Positions 37,598 through 49,700 of a DNA stretch of 64,000 bases are shown here, piece after piece. The stretch is from Odontesthes bonariensis (lineage: Eukaryota; Chordata; Actinopteri; Atheriniformes; Atherinopsidae). A program made the translations under genes and the position numbers. Every line of letters begins with the position of its first letter. Position 1 is the first letter of the stretch. The notes beneath the pieces are model-generated. The model did no database searches, was not told where the DNA came from, and worked only from the letters and a program-made list of their open reading frames with translations. The stretch covers positions 19,591,657 to 19,655,656 of the forward strand of contig NC_134525.1 of the NCBI RefSeq assembly GCF_027942865.1. The letters run 5' to 3'.

Positions 37598-40500
37598 TTA
37601 CGCAGACCCAACCTTGAAGAGAAAAAAACAACGAGAAAAAAAACAACTGCTTGTTCTACTGAGTTATAAACCCAAGCAGTTTAGCTTCTACCGCCAAAAG
37701 AAACCCTGATGAACTTTGGGGGTTCCGTCTTGATTCACATTCTGGATAATCAAACTTGTGATCACTTGATTTGTCACGCGGGGGTTGCCAGGATACTCGG
37801 CTTGTTGTTTTAACTCGAGGTTAAAGGCCCAACTCTTGAATGTTTGCGTCCTCCTTTTTTTCAGTCTGAGTCTGATCAGAAGTGGTTATCTGCATTTCTT
37901 GCTATGACACTTGTTGAGTTTTCCATATAAGCTGAGCTGGATAATCAGTATTTTCTGTTTTTTGTTTTTTTTTTAAGCTGGTGGAAAGCACCGTCGCCAA
38001 ATGATGCTTATCTTCCTCATTTTGGAGCAAATTCACCCTTTTAGGATGAATCAATTTAACCGAAATTCCCTGAAAATGCACCCAAACACAAGCCTAGAAG
38101 ATGTTTTTTTTCTTTTTTCTTTTTCCTATCCTATCTCTCCATTTTGAAAGGATTCCTTTATAGAATATGTGTACTTGAATAATCTGAAGTGCCATTCTGT
38201 TTGGCATCTCTGCCAGACATTAAGAAAACACGTCAGTTATATGACAACCAGACTGAAGAGAAGTGTGAATAGAAATGGGGAAGTGAAAATGCATCAGAGA
38301 ATTTTATTTGTTAATTTGCCACAATGGTTTTATGATTACATATCGTTTCCACTGAATATAGGCATGGATGTCCTCTGTTAAGGATGGGCCAATATTAGAA
38401 TATATCTGTTGGGTAATATATGGATCATTGCTTGAAATTAAGCATGTGGCACTATTTTGAGAGAGCTTGTTTTCACAAACCTTCTTAAATACTGCTCTTG
38501 ACGGCTTTAAATTATGGTCTAGTAAGTACTGCGATACAGGGTTTTGGCTGAGACTTTGCGTTTTCTTTTGTAAACTGCCAAGCGACACATTTCATACGGT
38601 GGCATTTGTGTACGCTTCACACAGATTTGTTTGGAGTGCAGAGTGAGTCCTTTTGATGTGAAGATGGTCTTAAAGAAAGCTTGAAACTTTTGCTTTGGGT
38701 TGTTGCTATGAGAGTAAATCTCTGGCTGTTCTCAAAGGACATGAGCCACAGGCTATTTTAGGCTATTCCCAACTGCTGAGGGTGATCCCGAGGGCTGGAT
38801 AACCAACTGCTTTCACACAGTCAAGAGTGTAGCTGCTATGCTTAGCACAAAACACTGTAGGCCCCTTAATTAAATTTTACAATGATCCAGGATTAGTATA
38901 GTTTTCTACTGAATGTTTTTCCTCTGAAAAACAGTGGTGTCAAAAGTTTTAACTAGTCCCAAATGTCATATCTGTTTAGCAAGTACATTACATGCATCAA
39001 TGCAAAGATAATTTATCTGCACTCCTCTGAACTCTGGGGTCAAGCCTGCACTCTGTCAGATTGCATCACTTTCCCATCATCCGGTCACCCTTGTGTCCAC
39101 ACTTCCTGTCTCACAGCTGGCTTGCCAAGTCTCCCATGACCCTTTGCTTTGCTTTGTTTTGAGAGAATCCAGGACGGTGGGGATGAGATGCAGTCTCATG
39201 GGCTTTAGCTGCTGAGGTTCACTGTGGAGGAAAAAAAAAAAAAGGAGCACGAGCGCCCTACTCATTGGTCCATCGCCGTCCTCCAGCCACAGACCTGTGG
39301 CTAAAATGCAAGTTTTTGCTGTAAGTTTGAGGAAATGCAGCAGTGCCAGAGGGGCTGAGTTAGCAGTGAGCACACGGAGCACATTCCAGAAGGCAGCAGA
39401 GCCCTGTGATTTTAGCAGGCTGTCACAGGGATTAGGTTACCCTGTCTGCCTCCGTGAGCTCATGCTGTTGCTGTCTCAGTGCCTCAGCAATCTTGCTGAG
39501 CAGTGGTACACTATTTGTTCCCACAGTGAGGAGAGAAAAAGGATCCATATTCGTTCTCTCAGGCTGTTTTAGCTCATACTGTAACCATCTGTTGTGGCGT
39601 TACTTTCACCGAGAACTTCTCATGTCGCCGGTAAATGCAAAGACTTTTCAGTAGATTCGTGCTGAATGCCAAATGGAGTATTAATCTCTTTCCAGAGTTC
39701 CAGTGAAAGTGAATTACCACGTAGGCCACTAGGTGTGCTCTTTCACTGGATCTCAGCTCATGGTTTTTTTTCTTTTTTTTTCTGCAGAGACAGATGAGGT
39801 TATGACAGCAGCTGTAGACTGCAGGATGTGGGGAACTCACTATTTTTTTCAATCTAACAAAATAACTCGCAAAGTTGCAACTTGCATCTCCCTTTACACC
39901 ACTGATATGCAGTTCTTGTGGTTTTTGGTTAACTTATGCCAGAGACCTTTTCAAGTGTTATTGTAGATGTGTTTTGAGAAAATCTAAGCCACTATATCAT
40001 GACCCCAGGGTTATTAACTGTGTTATAACGGTGCCATATTTGAGCCGGTAGTATTCTTCTGATGGGGAAACGGTGTCGGTACTCTTAGGAACATGAGTGG
40101 ATCACTGATAGTAACACCAGTTGACATTTCACTGGTCTCTAGCTGCTGCTAGAACAGTAGATAAGATACAGCTTGGTACTTAGTAGTTTACAATACAGCA
40201 CATTTGCATGGCGCAGATAGACTCCCTCATCCTGTAGGTCCCGTTCTGTCATGTGTTAACATGGCTACACAGCGTTCAGTCTTGTGCCGCCACCTGTGAA
40301 TCAAAGAGTTACGCTTGGAGTCAAGTTGCTGGAAAAACGGGTGAAACGAGGACTCGAGCAGTTATTTAACAGAAACAAAAATCCTTATCTATCCAGAATC
40401 ATTCAGTGATTTAAATCCTGGAAACTGGTTTACTCATTGTTATCTTGGAACACCTTTTTTTTTTTTTTTTTTTTATTGTGGTTCGGGCATTTCTAACGTT

Positions 40501-43191
40501 AGGATGATAGGTGGACTGACTGTACAAAACTATTTAATTTGTAGAGATCTCTGTAAAGTCTGGGAGGTTCCTGGAAGGCCTGGAAGGGGTTTTCACCAGG
40601 TCTACACAATCGGAAACGCCTCTTCTGACAAATGGCTTCCAAGAGAACCCTGCAGGTCACCCATTCACTTGTTATGGGAGCTGTAATGAAATCAGCTGTT
40701 CTGATGATTAACGCAGTGGTTAATGAAACTTTTGGCTGACGCTGCCTCCTCACACTGTTTGAAGTACACTGGAAAGCTCTTATTGTGAAAACTTTTTATT
40801 TCTTTATATGTTTGTGTTGCCAGCAAATCGGGTTAAAATATCACAAAGGAGAAATAAAAGCACGAAGAAGCTGCCACATTGGGCTGCGGAAACCCAGCAC
40901 CTACCACGACCAACAGATTTGATCACTTCTCTACCATTCCACATGTTCTGGGTGCCTTTGTTGATATCCCCAAAGCTTACTGATTCAATAGATTTTTATT
41001 TAATTTTTTTCACTTCATTATAAGAGCCTGTCCAACTTTGAAGTCCTTTTAAAGGTCTGTTTTTACATGGACAGGTGAGTCATTACATCACTACATCTGA
41101 CAATCAATTGGAGAAGCTAATAAGCTTATCTTTGCGGCAAAGTGAGTGGTCGGTGTTTGATGCTTTTAAAAAGTATGAAATGTCGTGCGGCTTTATGTAT
41201 GTTTTGGTTCATTTGCGAGAATAATAGTTGCAGGATAATAGTTTGCTGCGTGCTTGTGGTGGTTTGGGCTTACCTGTTAATTCTCCCCGGCAGTGGGGCA
41301 AATGGAGACTCACAGTGGATGCAAATGTGACGCCAGCTGAGCAGTTTGACCTGTCTGACCCGGCGTTTAGTGCTTTGGTGTGGCGAACGGCCTCAGCTCA
41401 GTCTGCAGCTGCGTGATTAGCTCAGAGCATCTGTCACCTAACTTTTTGATCCTCCCTCACATCGGCACTGTCGTAAGTCACTGCGGCGTAAATGTGGACT
41501 AAGCGCTCAGTGATGGCGGCTAAAGGAAGGGGGACTGGGCTGCAGGGTTATGTCAGAACATGGGATTGGAAGGGGGAATTCCTGCTAGGATGATTTTTGA
41601 CATGCAATGGTAGGATTAGTGTAAAGTGGGGAAAAGACATTAAGGGAGGGATGTTGTAAATGGAGACGGAGGTCGTATACACTCTTGTGTTGCTCTTTTG
41701 GCAGACCGCTACCCAGCCCAGCCCAGGGAGTGGATAGATTGTTGCCTTTGTCTGAGTGAATGAGACTCTCGAGGAGAGTAAATCAGCTCTTTGTTTTTCA
41801 GTGCTGCTCCCTTAAATGTCTCTGTTCATTAATTTCATCTAGTGATGGAAAAGAAGCACGCAAGATAAAATCGCTGTATACACCCAAATGCTATTTGGTA
41901 AATGATGTCAACCTCCCCTCCCCAACTTTTTAATTTTATTTTAATGTGAGCCGAGTTGATTGAATTACAGGGGATGTTTGGGATCTTTGTCACATCTCTT
42001 AGCTCGGGCTCTTAACTTGCCTTTGTCTGCCACAGTCAGTGTAAAATGACTTTTCTTGGAGGAAACGATTCTCCTCCACATTCTGACTATTTCTCCTGGA
42101 GAACCGTATTATTGCTCTTGGTTAATCACGGTGAAAGTGAGCTTGGCCACCTTGCCTCGTGTTTGCTCAAGATCAGGTTCTGTGCCCATCTCAAGGCCAG
42201 CTGTGGCTGAAACGTAGACACTACTGTTGCGTCAAATAAAAACTGAGAGGTCTCTATCAAAGAAGTCAGTGTCTGGTCCCTGAAGGCCATCTTGGGGGCG
42301 GGCGGGCGGGGGGGGACGTGAAACTTCATCTACTCCCATGACATCAGAGCAGCCAAACAGCCGCTTCAATAGAGCCTCACTTTCTCGGTGCTGACCCAAG
42401 TAAGCAGTGTTTAACCTAAGCACAGGCTGGCTGCGCTAGCGGCTGTGTGGGTCATAAGACTAGTTGTTGTGAATATGCTCATTGTTGAGCATCAACAAAT
42501 TTTCACAGTGGATCACAGTGTTAGAAAATCTTATTTTTAGATGGCCTGGGGAACCTGTGCAGGACTGCAGACATGCTCATTTGTAATGCAGTTCACTCGA
42601 GTGAAGCATTTCCATAGGCTGCACACCATAAGAGCATTTCTAGGCCAGAGCTAATTTTAAAACACTATCCAACATCATTAAGGCTCAGCGAGAGAACTCC
42701 ACTTCTTGACGTTGCGTCACTGCTGACGCACAGTGTCCTTCTTATTTACTTCCCCGTTACAGCAAACTTTGCCATCCTCCCGGCTCGTGTTTGATGCCCA
42801 AAACACAAAAGACAATTGTCGGGCGGCTCCTTAACGTAAATCATCCCCTGTGTAAATTTCTGAAGGATGTAGATTCTGCAAGATTGGCTGTACACTCAGG
42901 ACAGCAGTCGGTGTAAGGAGACTGAAAAGAGAAGTCATTTATCTGTTATTTCAAGAATACAATCGTGGAGGGAAATTCTGCACCGACGAGACTAAACTGT
43001 GGAAACGGGTGCTAGAACTTCAACAGGATTCAGGCCTAGCTGCAGTGTATTTGGATAAATACACTGCTCTTGGCATGCACATTTTACAAGGATAGTAGAT
43101 ATTACAGTAACTTAAGAGTATTGCGAGCAAGTCTTTGGGAGAAATCTGAGAGGAGACTGTTTGTAATTCTCTTTCTTCTGTTCTTTCATAG

Positions 43192-43242
43192 GTCAACAGA
43201 AGCGTCGGAGCTTGTGAAGTTCTCAGCTTTGATGTAGAACAG
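43192..43242 (+). other. nck1: Predicted nck1 non-coding exon 2
   Basis: A 51-base segment bounded by a pyrimidine-rich acceptor (TTCTTTCATAG) and a donor (AACAG|GTACGG), 275 bases before the first coding exon. Near its 3' end it contains ATG immediately followed by TAG (43232-43237), a start-stop upstream frame. It could be constitutive or alternative; RNA data would tell. Confidence 0.45.
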
Positions 43243-43517
43243 GTACGGCCGTCCAGCTGCAAACCGTTTCTAAATTTACTTGCAATGTGTATGAAGTCTG
43301 AGCAGATGGTTGCGGAAAGATATTTGTGTAACATCCCTACATCTAAGGGAGCTTTAAAATGGCATACTGCTGTCCACTGTTGTGCATAAGAAAAAAAAAC
43401 ACTAGTTCTAATGGCAAGTTTATTAAAAGCACTCTTTTAATGTTCGTGTCAAATAGTTTGTACTGTAGTAGAGTCCTCTCGGCCTCTCTAATGTCTGTCC
43501 CCTCTCTCTCTCATCAG

Positions 43518-43758
43518 TTTACCTACAGCAAGATGACTGAAGAGGTGATTGTCATCGCCAAGTTCGACTACATGGCCCAGCAGGACCAGGAGCTGGACAT
43601 CAAGAAAAATGAGCGTCTCTGGCTGCTCGATGACTCAAAGTCCTGGTGGAGGGTCCGAAATGCCACCAACAAAACTGGCTTTGTGCCGTCCAACTATGTG
43701 GAGAGGAAAAACAGCGCCAGGAAAGCTTCAATTGTCAAGAATCTCAAAGACACACTTG
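43518..43758 (+). CDS. nck1: nck1 first coding exon (SH3-1)
   Basis: Begins after the acceptor TCATCAG (AG at 43516-43517). The start codon at 43533 has A at -3, and translation gives residues 1-75 plus one base of codon 76, from the [13 protein letters not shown] start through SH3-1 to VKNLKDTL. The donor is CACTTG|GTAAAAAA, running straight into a 14-base A-tract; reading through the intron would add junk residues and a stop at 43872-43874. The N-terminus matches mammalian Nck1 nearly residue for residue. Confidence 0.93.
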
Positions 43759-46700
43759 GTAAAAAAAAAAAAAATCAAATCAATTTTTTTGTTGAAGTCG
43801 GTGTTGATTATTTTTGTTTTTTTAATTATTTTTTTGTGGGTGGGTTAATAAGCAATGAACAGAAGGCATGTTAGTTTAAACTCTCTCCATGACCTTGTTT
43901 ATTTTTTATGGAGGATCTCATTATATTCCAGTTAAGCTGCATAGATAACACTTCTCTAAATATTTATACATCTTAAGGCCTCCACAGCATCCTTTGACTG
44001 GAGACTGACGGGCTTTGTGTTTCGCATGCATCTAAACCAAGACAAGGTAGCATCCTAGGAGCAAGCTTAATCTAGGTCAGCTCTCACTTACTTTGTTTTT
44101 GACCACACTGCTGTGGTACAAACAATGTATTACATGACAGCCACCACAGAAAGATGGTCCCAGGCTGACGTCTGATTGGTTGAATTGCAGAAAGCTACTT
44201 TGTTCTCACCGTGCACGTACACTGAGGCTTCAGAAACCGATTGTCTCGTCTGTTGTAAGGTTTCGATTTTCACCTCGAAGCATTTGCTCTGGTAAGGCAG
44301 TTAAACATACTTTTGGATTTCAGATGTTAATCGATAGCTAGCATGTTGGTATTTAATTTTATTTTTCCCATGTGTCTATTTGTGCCATCAAGTTTAAATT
44401 TCTCAACTTTTTCTTTGTGGGCAAGCAAACGCAACCTTTTTTTTTTTTTTTCTTCTAATTCACGACTGGAAGTGAAACAGGACAGGTGTTGTCTCCTCTG
44501 TCAGCACTACAGAATTATTTCTGGCGAGTGCCATCCACCAAAGGCCTTGTACAGTAAGGAGCCAGCCAAATGTAACCGTATGTGAGCCAAGACTACCTTT
44601 TCTGTTAGCATAATTTTTCTTGATGACAGATATCTGAGAATTTGATAGCTCGGCATCAGTTCCGCTGCTTCATAATTTCTCTTGATTTTTTTTTTATTTA
44701 TTTTTTTTAATTCCTTGTCTTTAGTTTCTAAACCTTTTTATATAGTGTTTTCTCCAAGTAGTGCTGTCTTAATGAAGGAAAAAAAACACTATCTGCCTTT
44801 TGGGGTTAACAAAGTATCACTTTATTTAGTTTAATTTTGATCAAAGTTACGGCTAAATGAAGGCGTTTTATTGCTGATAATTGAAGTTAATGTAATGCAG
44901 AGAGGTTGTAGAGAGGGATGAAACCTGTGGTCGGAGCATTTGGTTTTCAAAGTACTTCCTCCATGTCACACACTGTAAATTCTCAGACTTCCATTTTTAC
45001 TTGGACCCACGTTCACTTACTTACACGGGGAAACGGGAACCTTTGTCACAGTCGTTTAATCCAATTAAAAGACTCTCCTCAGTCAAAGAGACGGTTGTCT
45101 TATTAGTCAAAAAACACTGCTAAATTAATTCCAGAGCTGACTCAAATATGTCTGCAGTCCAAGGGGCAGGCCCCTGTTGTTGGCTGCGGTGTGATGAGAT
45201 TTATGATCTGTCTTCTGTATCAACTGACTGTGGAAATGTTACCACCGTGTTATTTACCAAAGGCCATGAAAATCAGGAAGAGGAAATCGTTCTTTACTCT
45301 CATACCAGCCATGCATACATCTAGCACTTACAGAGTTCTTCCTGATATAATGACAGACTGCAGTCCGTACGCCTCGGTGGAAAACAAGGCATCAACCTTC
45401 AGGAAAGTTGACCTCCCTGTTTCGGTACTGAACTGGGCTGGCGCGTTGTCCTCAGAGTTTGGGTGTGAGGGAAACTTTGATGGTCAGTCCTTAAGTATTT
45501 CAGATCATTATCTGCATTCATGATGCTTCAGGTGCAGGGTTGATCTACTACTGTAGACAACAAAGTATATGGTATATTCTACATGAATTTTTATGTTGTA
45601 GAGTTGTGAATTTATTTTATCAATGGAGAAATTGAGCAGCCTTGCTTTGTTGTCTACATTAGTAGATCAACCGTCATCTTACATTGAAGCTCCCAGATCA
45701 AGGAAGTGATGTCGACGCAGCTTTAGCAGCAGAGAAGCTATTAGGCTTGTGTTGATAATAATAAACTCCTGGACTATGTACAAACTTCCAAATGCATCGT
45801 TTTGTGAGTACAGAACATATTTGTACTACTGTAGAAGTTTGGTGTCATGGCATGTGATTTTAGTGTGGTAATTTTGGAGATACTGCCAGGGTCCGTTAGC
45901 GCTTGTACTAAGCTATTCGGGATAACTCAGTAACTCAGCTGATGTTCAGCCAATATCGGAAAAACTTCGGGTGGGCTACTTGGCTGGATGTCACGGTTCA
46001 AATGACCCTAGGGTGAATCTACTCCGAAACACTTTCTAAGGCTGCATCGAACGATAACATTGTGTCCGCTAGGGGTGGGCGGTATGCACGGTATCATACC
46101 TTATGCGGTATTTTTCACCAACGGTAGAGATTTTTTTTGCCATACCTTATACCGCAATAGCTCATGAGTCCTGTAGATGGCAGTAATGCAAAGTTTTGAA
46201 CATCCGCTTGGATATGCCGGGCGACAGTAATCGTAAGACAAGGTAACACGAGTAATTTGTTGTACCACCTGCGGGCTAACCATGCTCCGGAATATGAAAC
46301 GAGTCAAAGCCGATGTTCTGTCGATTTCTCCTACTTGTCGAGATTTGCTACTTTGTGGTTTTGCGCATGCGCCGAGCCGATTTTCTAAGTTTCGTTTTCA
46401 CGCCCATAATGTTTTGCTACCCTGCGTCTCAGCTGGTGTGTAATGGTAACATCCTCAAAATCCTGATTATTTTCTCTTTTGGAAGACATGCAAAGTAATA
46501 AAACACTTATCGTATTAACAAGCAGTTAGCTTAACATGCACAAATGGGGTGTCTGAAACATGACGCATATTTGAGCATGTTGAATAAGTGGAAGGCGCCT
46601 ATGAAAGTTACGTTATCCAAGAGGCAGCGGCTTTTCTCTCACAGAGTTTATTCGAGAAAATGTACCTTTTCTTATTTTTTAAATATAAATATAACGTATA

Positions 46701-49700
46701 TATTTTTTATATTTCCTGTGTTTTCTGTTTTGCACAATACATTTTATTTAATATTGCTGCAAACATCCTGATTGAAAGTGTTTATTTGGTGCTATGGTAA
46801 CCACTGAGAAACTGTTCTGTTGTAATTTATATACAAAAGTACCATACTGCGATATATACCGTACACCGTCAGTGGCTCAAATTTAACCGGGGTATACATT
46901 TTAGGCCATACCGCCCAGCCCTAGTGTCCACTGCCATGTTGGGTTAACACTCTACAAGCTTCGGTGTGTAGCGCATAGATGTCGTCATCGTCTTGCTGCG
47001 TGCCCCCCCCCCCCGTTCTGTGATTGGTTCCCAAACTCAGGCAAAAATAAGGGCGGTGGTTTCCAGGCTGACTTTGCAGTGAGAATGAAATCGAGCGCAA
47101 AGCAGCATGGGAATTCCCAGGCTATGTGACAGCCGCAAAGTGCAATAAATCAACATACGATGAAAACGTAGCATCAAACCGCACTTGTGTGACTGTCAAA
47201 AGAGGTGGCCTTATGCCCTGTGCTTTGCTTCTCTTATTGATGTGGTGAAGATGACGGGCTCCTGTGCAGGGCGACCTCTCAGAAGAAGACATAGTCCCCA
47301 GAGCGAGTTTTCTCTGCAGAAAAGAGTGAAACGGGGGGGGGGGGGCTTTTCTAGCACACACCAGAAGTGTGTCATCCGTTTCGAACTGTATCGCACACTC
47401 CAGAGTTTGCAAAACACTTATCTGTTGGACACGTGAGCTGCCTCTTCCTGTTGGCTGGAGAGCATTTTTGTGTGTCCATTTATGCATGCCAGTGTTTTAA
47501 GAGTATGGCTTCTTTTCCCTCTTTAGTTTAACAGGGATTTCTGGGTTTGTTCTGGCCTGACCCTGTATAATTTGTTTAACTGCTGCTCTCAAAGTGTGTC
47601 CATCCTGTCTTGCCCTGAGGTGTGTGGGTTTATTTGACCGACCGTTACCGTTTAGTGTGTGTTTGTTTGTGTGTGGGAGGAGGTGTTGCCATTAACCACA
47701 GCCAGGACCCTCCCAACAACACCTTCCCACCTGTCTACTCATCCATTGATCAAATGGCTCAGGTGAACAGCTGCATGACTGACCCTAACACAAGTCATGT
47801 CTAACCTACACTTAAAGTGGTATAAAGCACGAGGTGGCAACACACCAATCCTCATAAAATATTATTCGAATCATTGGAAGTTTGCTAGGACTTGACCTTA
47901 ATTTGGCCCATTTCCTAGTTTTGAATCGATTTAAGATGTATGAGGTCGGTGCAGTTGTGTTCAGTTTGTACATATGTGTGGGAGAACAAGAGAATCAGCC
48001 TGAGGATCACACTTTGGTAAGTTAATGTGGGTGGAAAAATTGATCTCTTTTTCAGTTGCTGGGTGTGGAAAAGTGTCATCGTTTGAAAGAATGTGTGAGA
48101 GCATGATCTGTCTGCACAGGGCTGTGCTTTGCTGTGTGTGTGTGCACACGTTTCTATGTGTGAGGACTCATGTTTCCTGGGTTTGTTGTGAAGTTACGAG
48201 TGTGTCTCTACAAACAACTGCAGTCATGTGACACTGAGCACTCACTGAGTCACTCAGCAGTTGCTGCGTCCCAACAGATCTCAGTTATTTCCTCTATTTC
48301 TTTCTTTTTTTTTTATTTTTGAAGCCCTCTACCCTGTCTCATGAAGAAGAGTCTGCTGGTACACACTGAGGAAACGACTCCTTCACTTTTCCATGTAGCT
48401 CTCTTCTTTCATTTCTTTCCTTTCCTTTCTAAGTAGAAGCTTCAGTCCCCCCTCCACTTCTCTGTCTCTGTGTCCTCCCTCCCCACTCCATGAGGCCTCT
48501 GTAGTTTGCCTTCCAGAGCTGGTTTGGAGGCCTCTCTATCCTGAACTCTCATTGGCTAAGCCCCGACCACATGGTCAGGGAGTGGGCTGCCCTACTTTGC
48601 AGCCCGCCCAGCTCTCTGGGTGTTCACATGGAATAACTCTACAGCTGCAGTGGGAAGAGAGCAGGGGCTGGGAAAGAGACGGCGAGCCCAAAATGGACAT
48701 GGCTAACCTATTCAAACATTTCTTTCGTGAGTTTTTAACTTTCCTAGTCTTTGTAGATCCTTAGTTGTTCTGATCCAGTTTGTTGTTTCGCTGGTGGTCT
48801 TCTGGGAACATTTCCCTGAGCTTTGAGTAGTCCTTATTTTTTTTTTTCTCTACAACTGTCTAGGAGAAGTTGTCATTTTTTTTTTTTTTTTTCCTCCTCT
48901 TTCCTTTCTGATTACTCACTTTGGTTAAAAGGTGGTTTAAGCTTGAAGTTAACCAAACAAACGTGTTGAATTCGGAGCAGGTGGAACCAGATTTTTGAGC
49001 TAACACATTGTTTTGGCAGAGAGCGGATGAGAGGGGGTCTTAACAGCTTTTGAGGCTGTGTCTGTGCGAGCGGCTGCAGAGACTGGGTGGATATGCTTTT
49101 GAAAAGCCTTCTGCTGAGCCGAAGCCTGTAATTGCCTCAGCAATCCTTCTCTGTCTCTTTCTTTTAAACACACACACACACACACACACACACAGTGATC
49201 CTACTTCATTTTTTTCTCCGAGCATTCGTCTTGCCGAATGGGCTGCAACTTGGTGGATTACATTATCATGCTTGAAGAGCCCTCCTCTCCACCCTGTTAA
49301 GGAATATCTCAAGACGTAGCCAGTGCCTGTTTTCTTTTATGCTACCCTCAGGGCAAGCTCGCTCATTCTGGGAGGGGTCCCCCCCCCACACCCCACGGCT
49401 AGTCATGAGCTACAGTTTTTAAAGGGACGTGGGGTGCTCATGTAGAACACTGTAGTCATTGTGCTAAGAGCAGGAAGGGGCCCTTGCTGATTGATGGGAC
49501 TCGGGCTCCCATCTCCTCCACCTCTCTGGGTTATCAGAGGAATGTCATTACCTGTGAAGGTCCGTTGGTCGTGGATACTTAACAGCCACACTGACACACT
49601 CTTTCCAAAGGCCCTGGCGCTCACCCTGGCTGTAATCTCACCTTGTAGCTGCTGAGTGCTATCTCCCGGCTTTGTCTGTCTTCTCTACTTGCGACCTTGC

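Larger units (their letters stand above)
29998..43191 (+). other. nck1 intron 1 (13.2 kb)
   Basis: A long first intron with no supported coding exon. It holds an ATT microsatellite, a 553-bp MITE with clear ends (33304-33856), a fragment of another DNA transposon (34319-34406), poly-A (33002-33020), a GTT run (37576-37597) and poly-T (about 40455-40474). A 155-codon open frame at 31807-32274 shows no family match. The rest is unremarkable. Confidence 0.6.
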
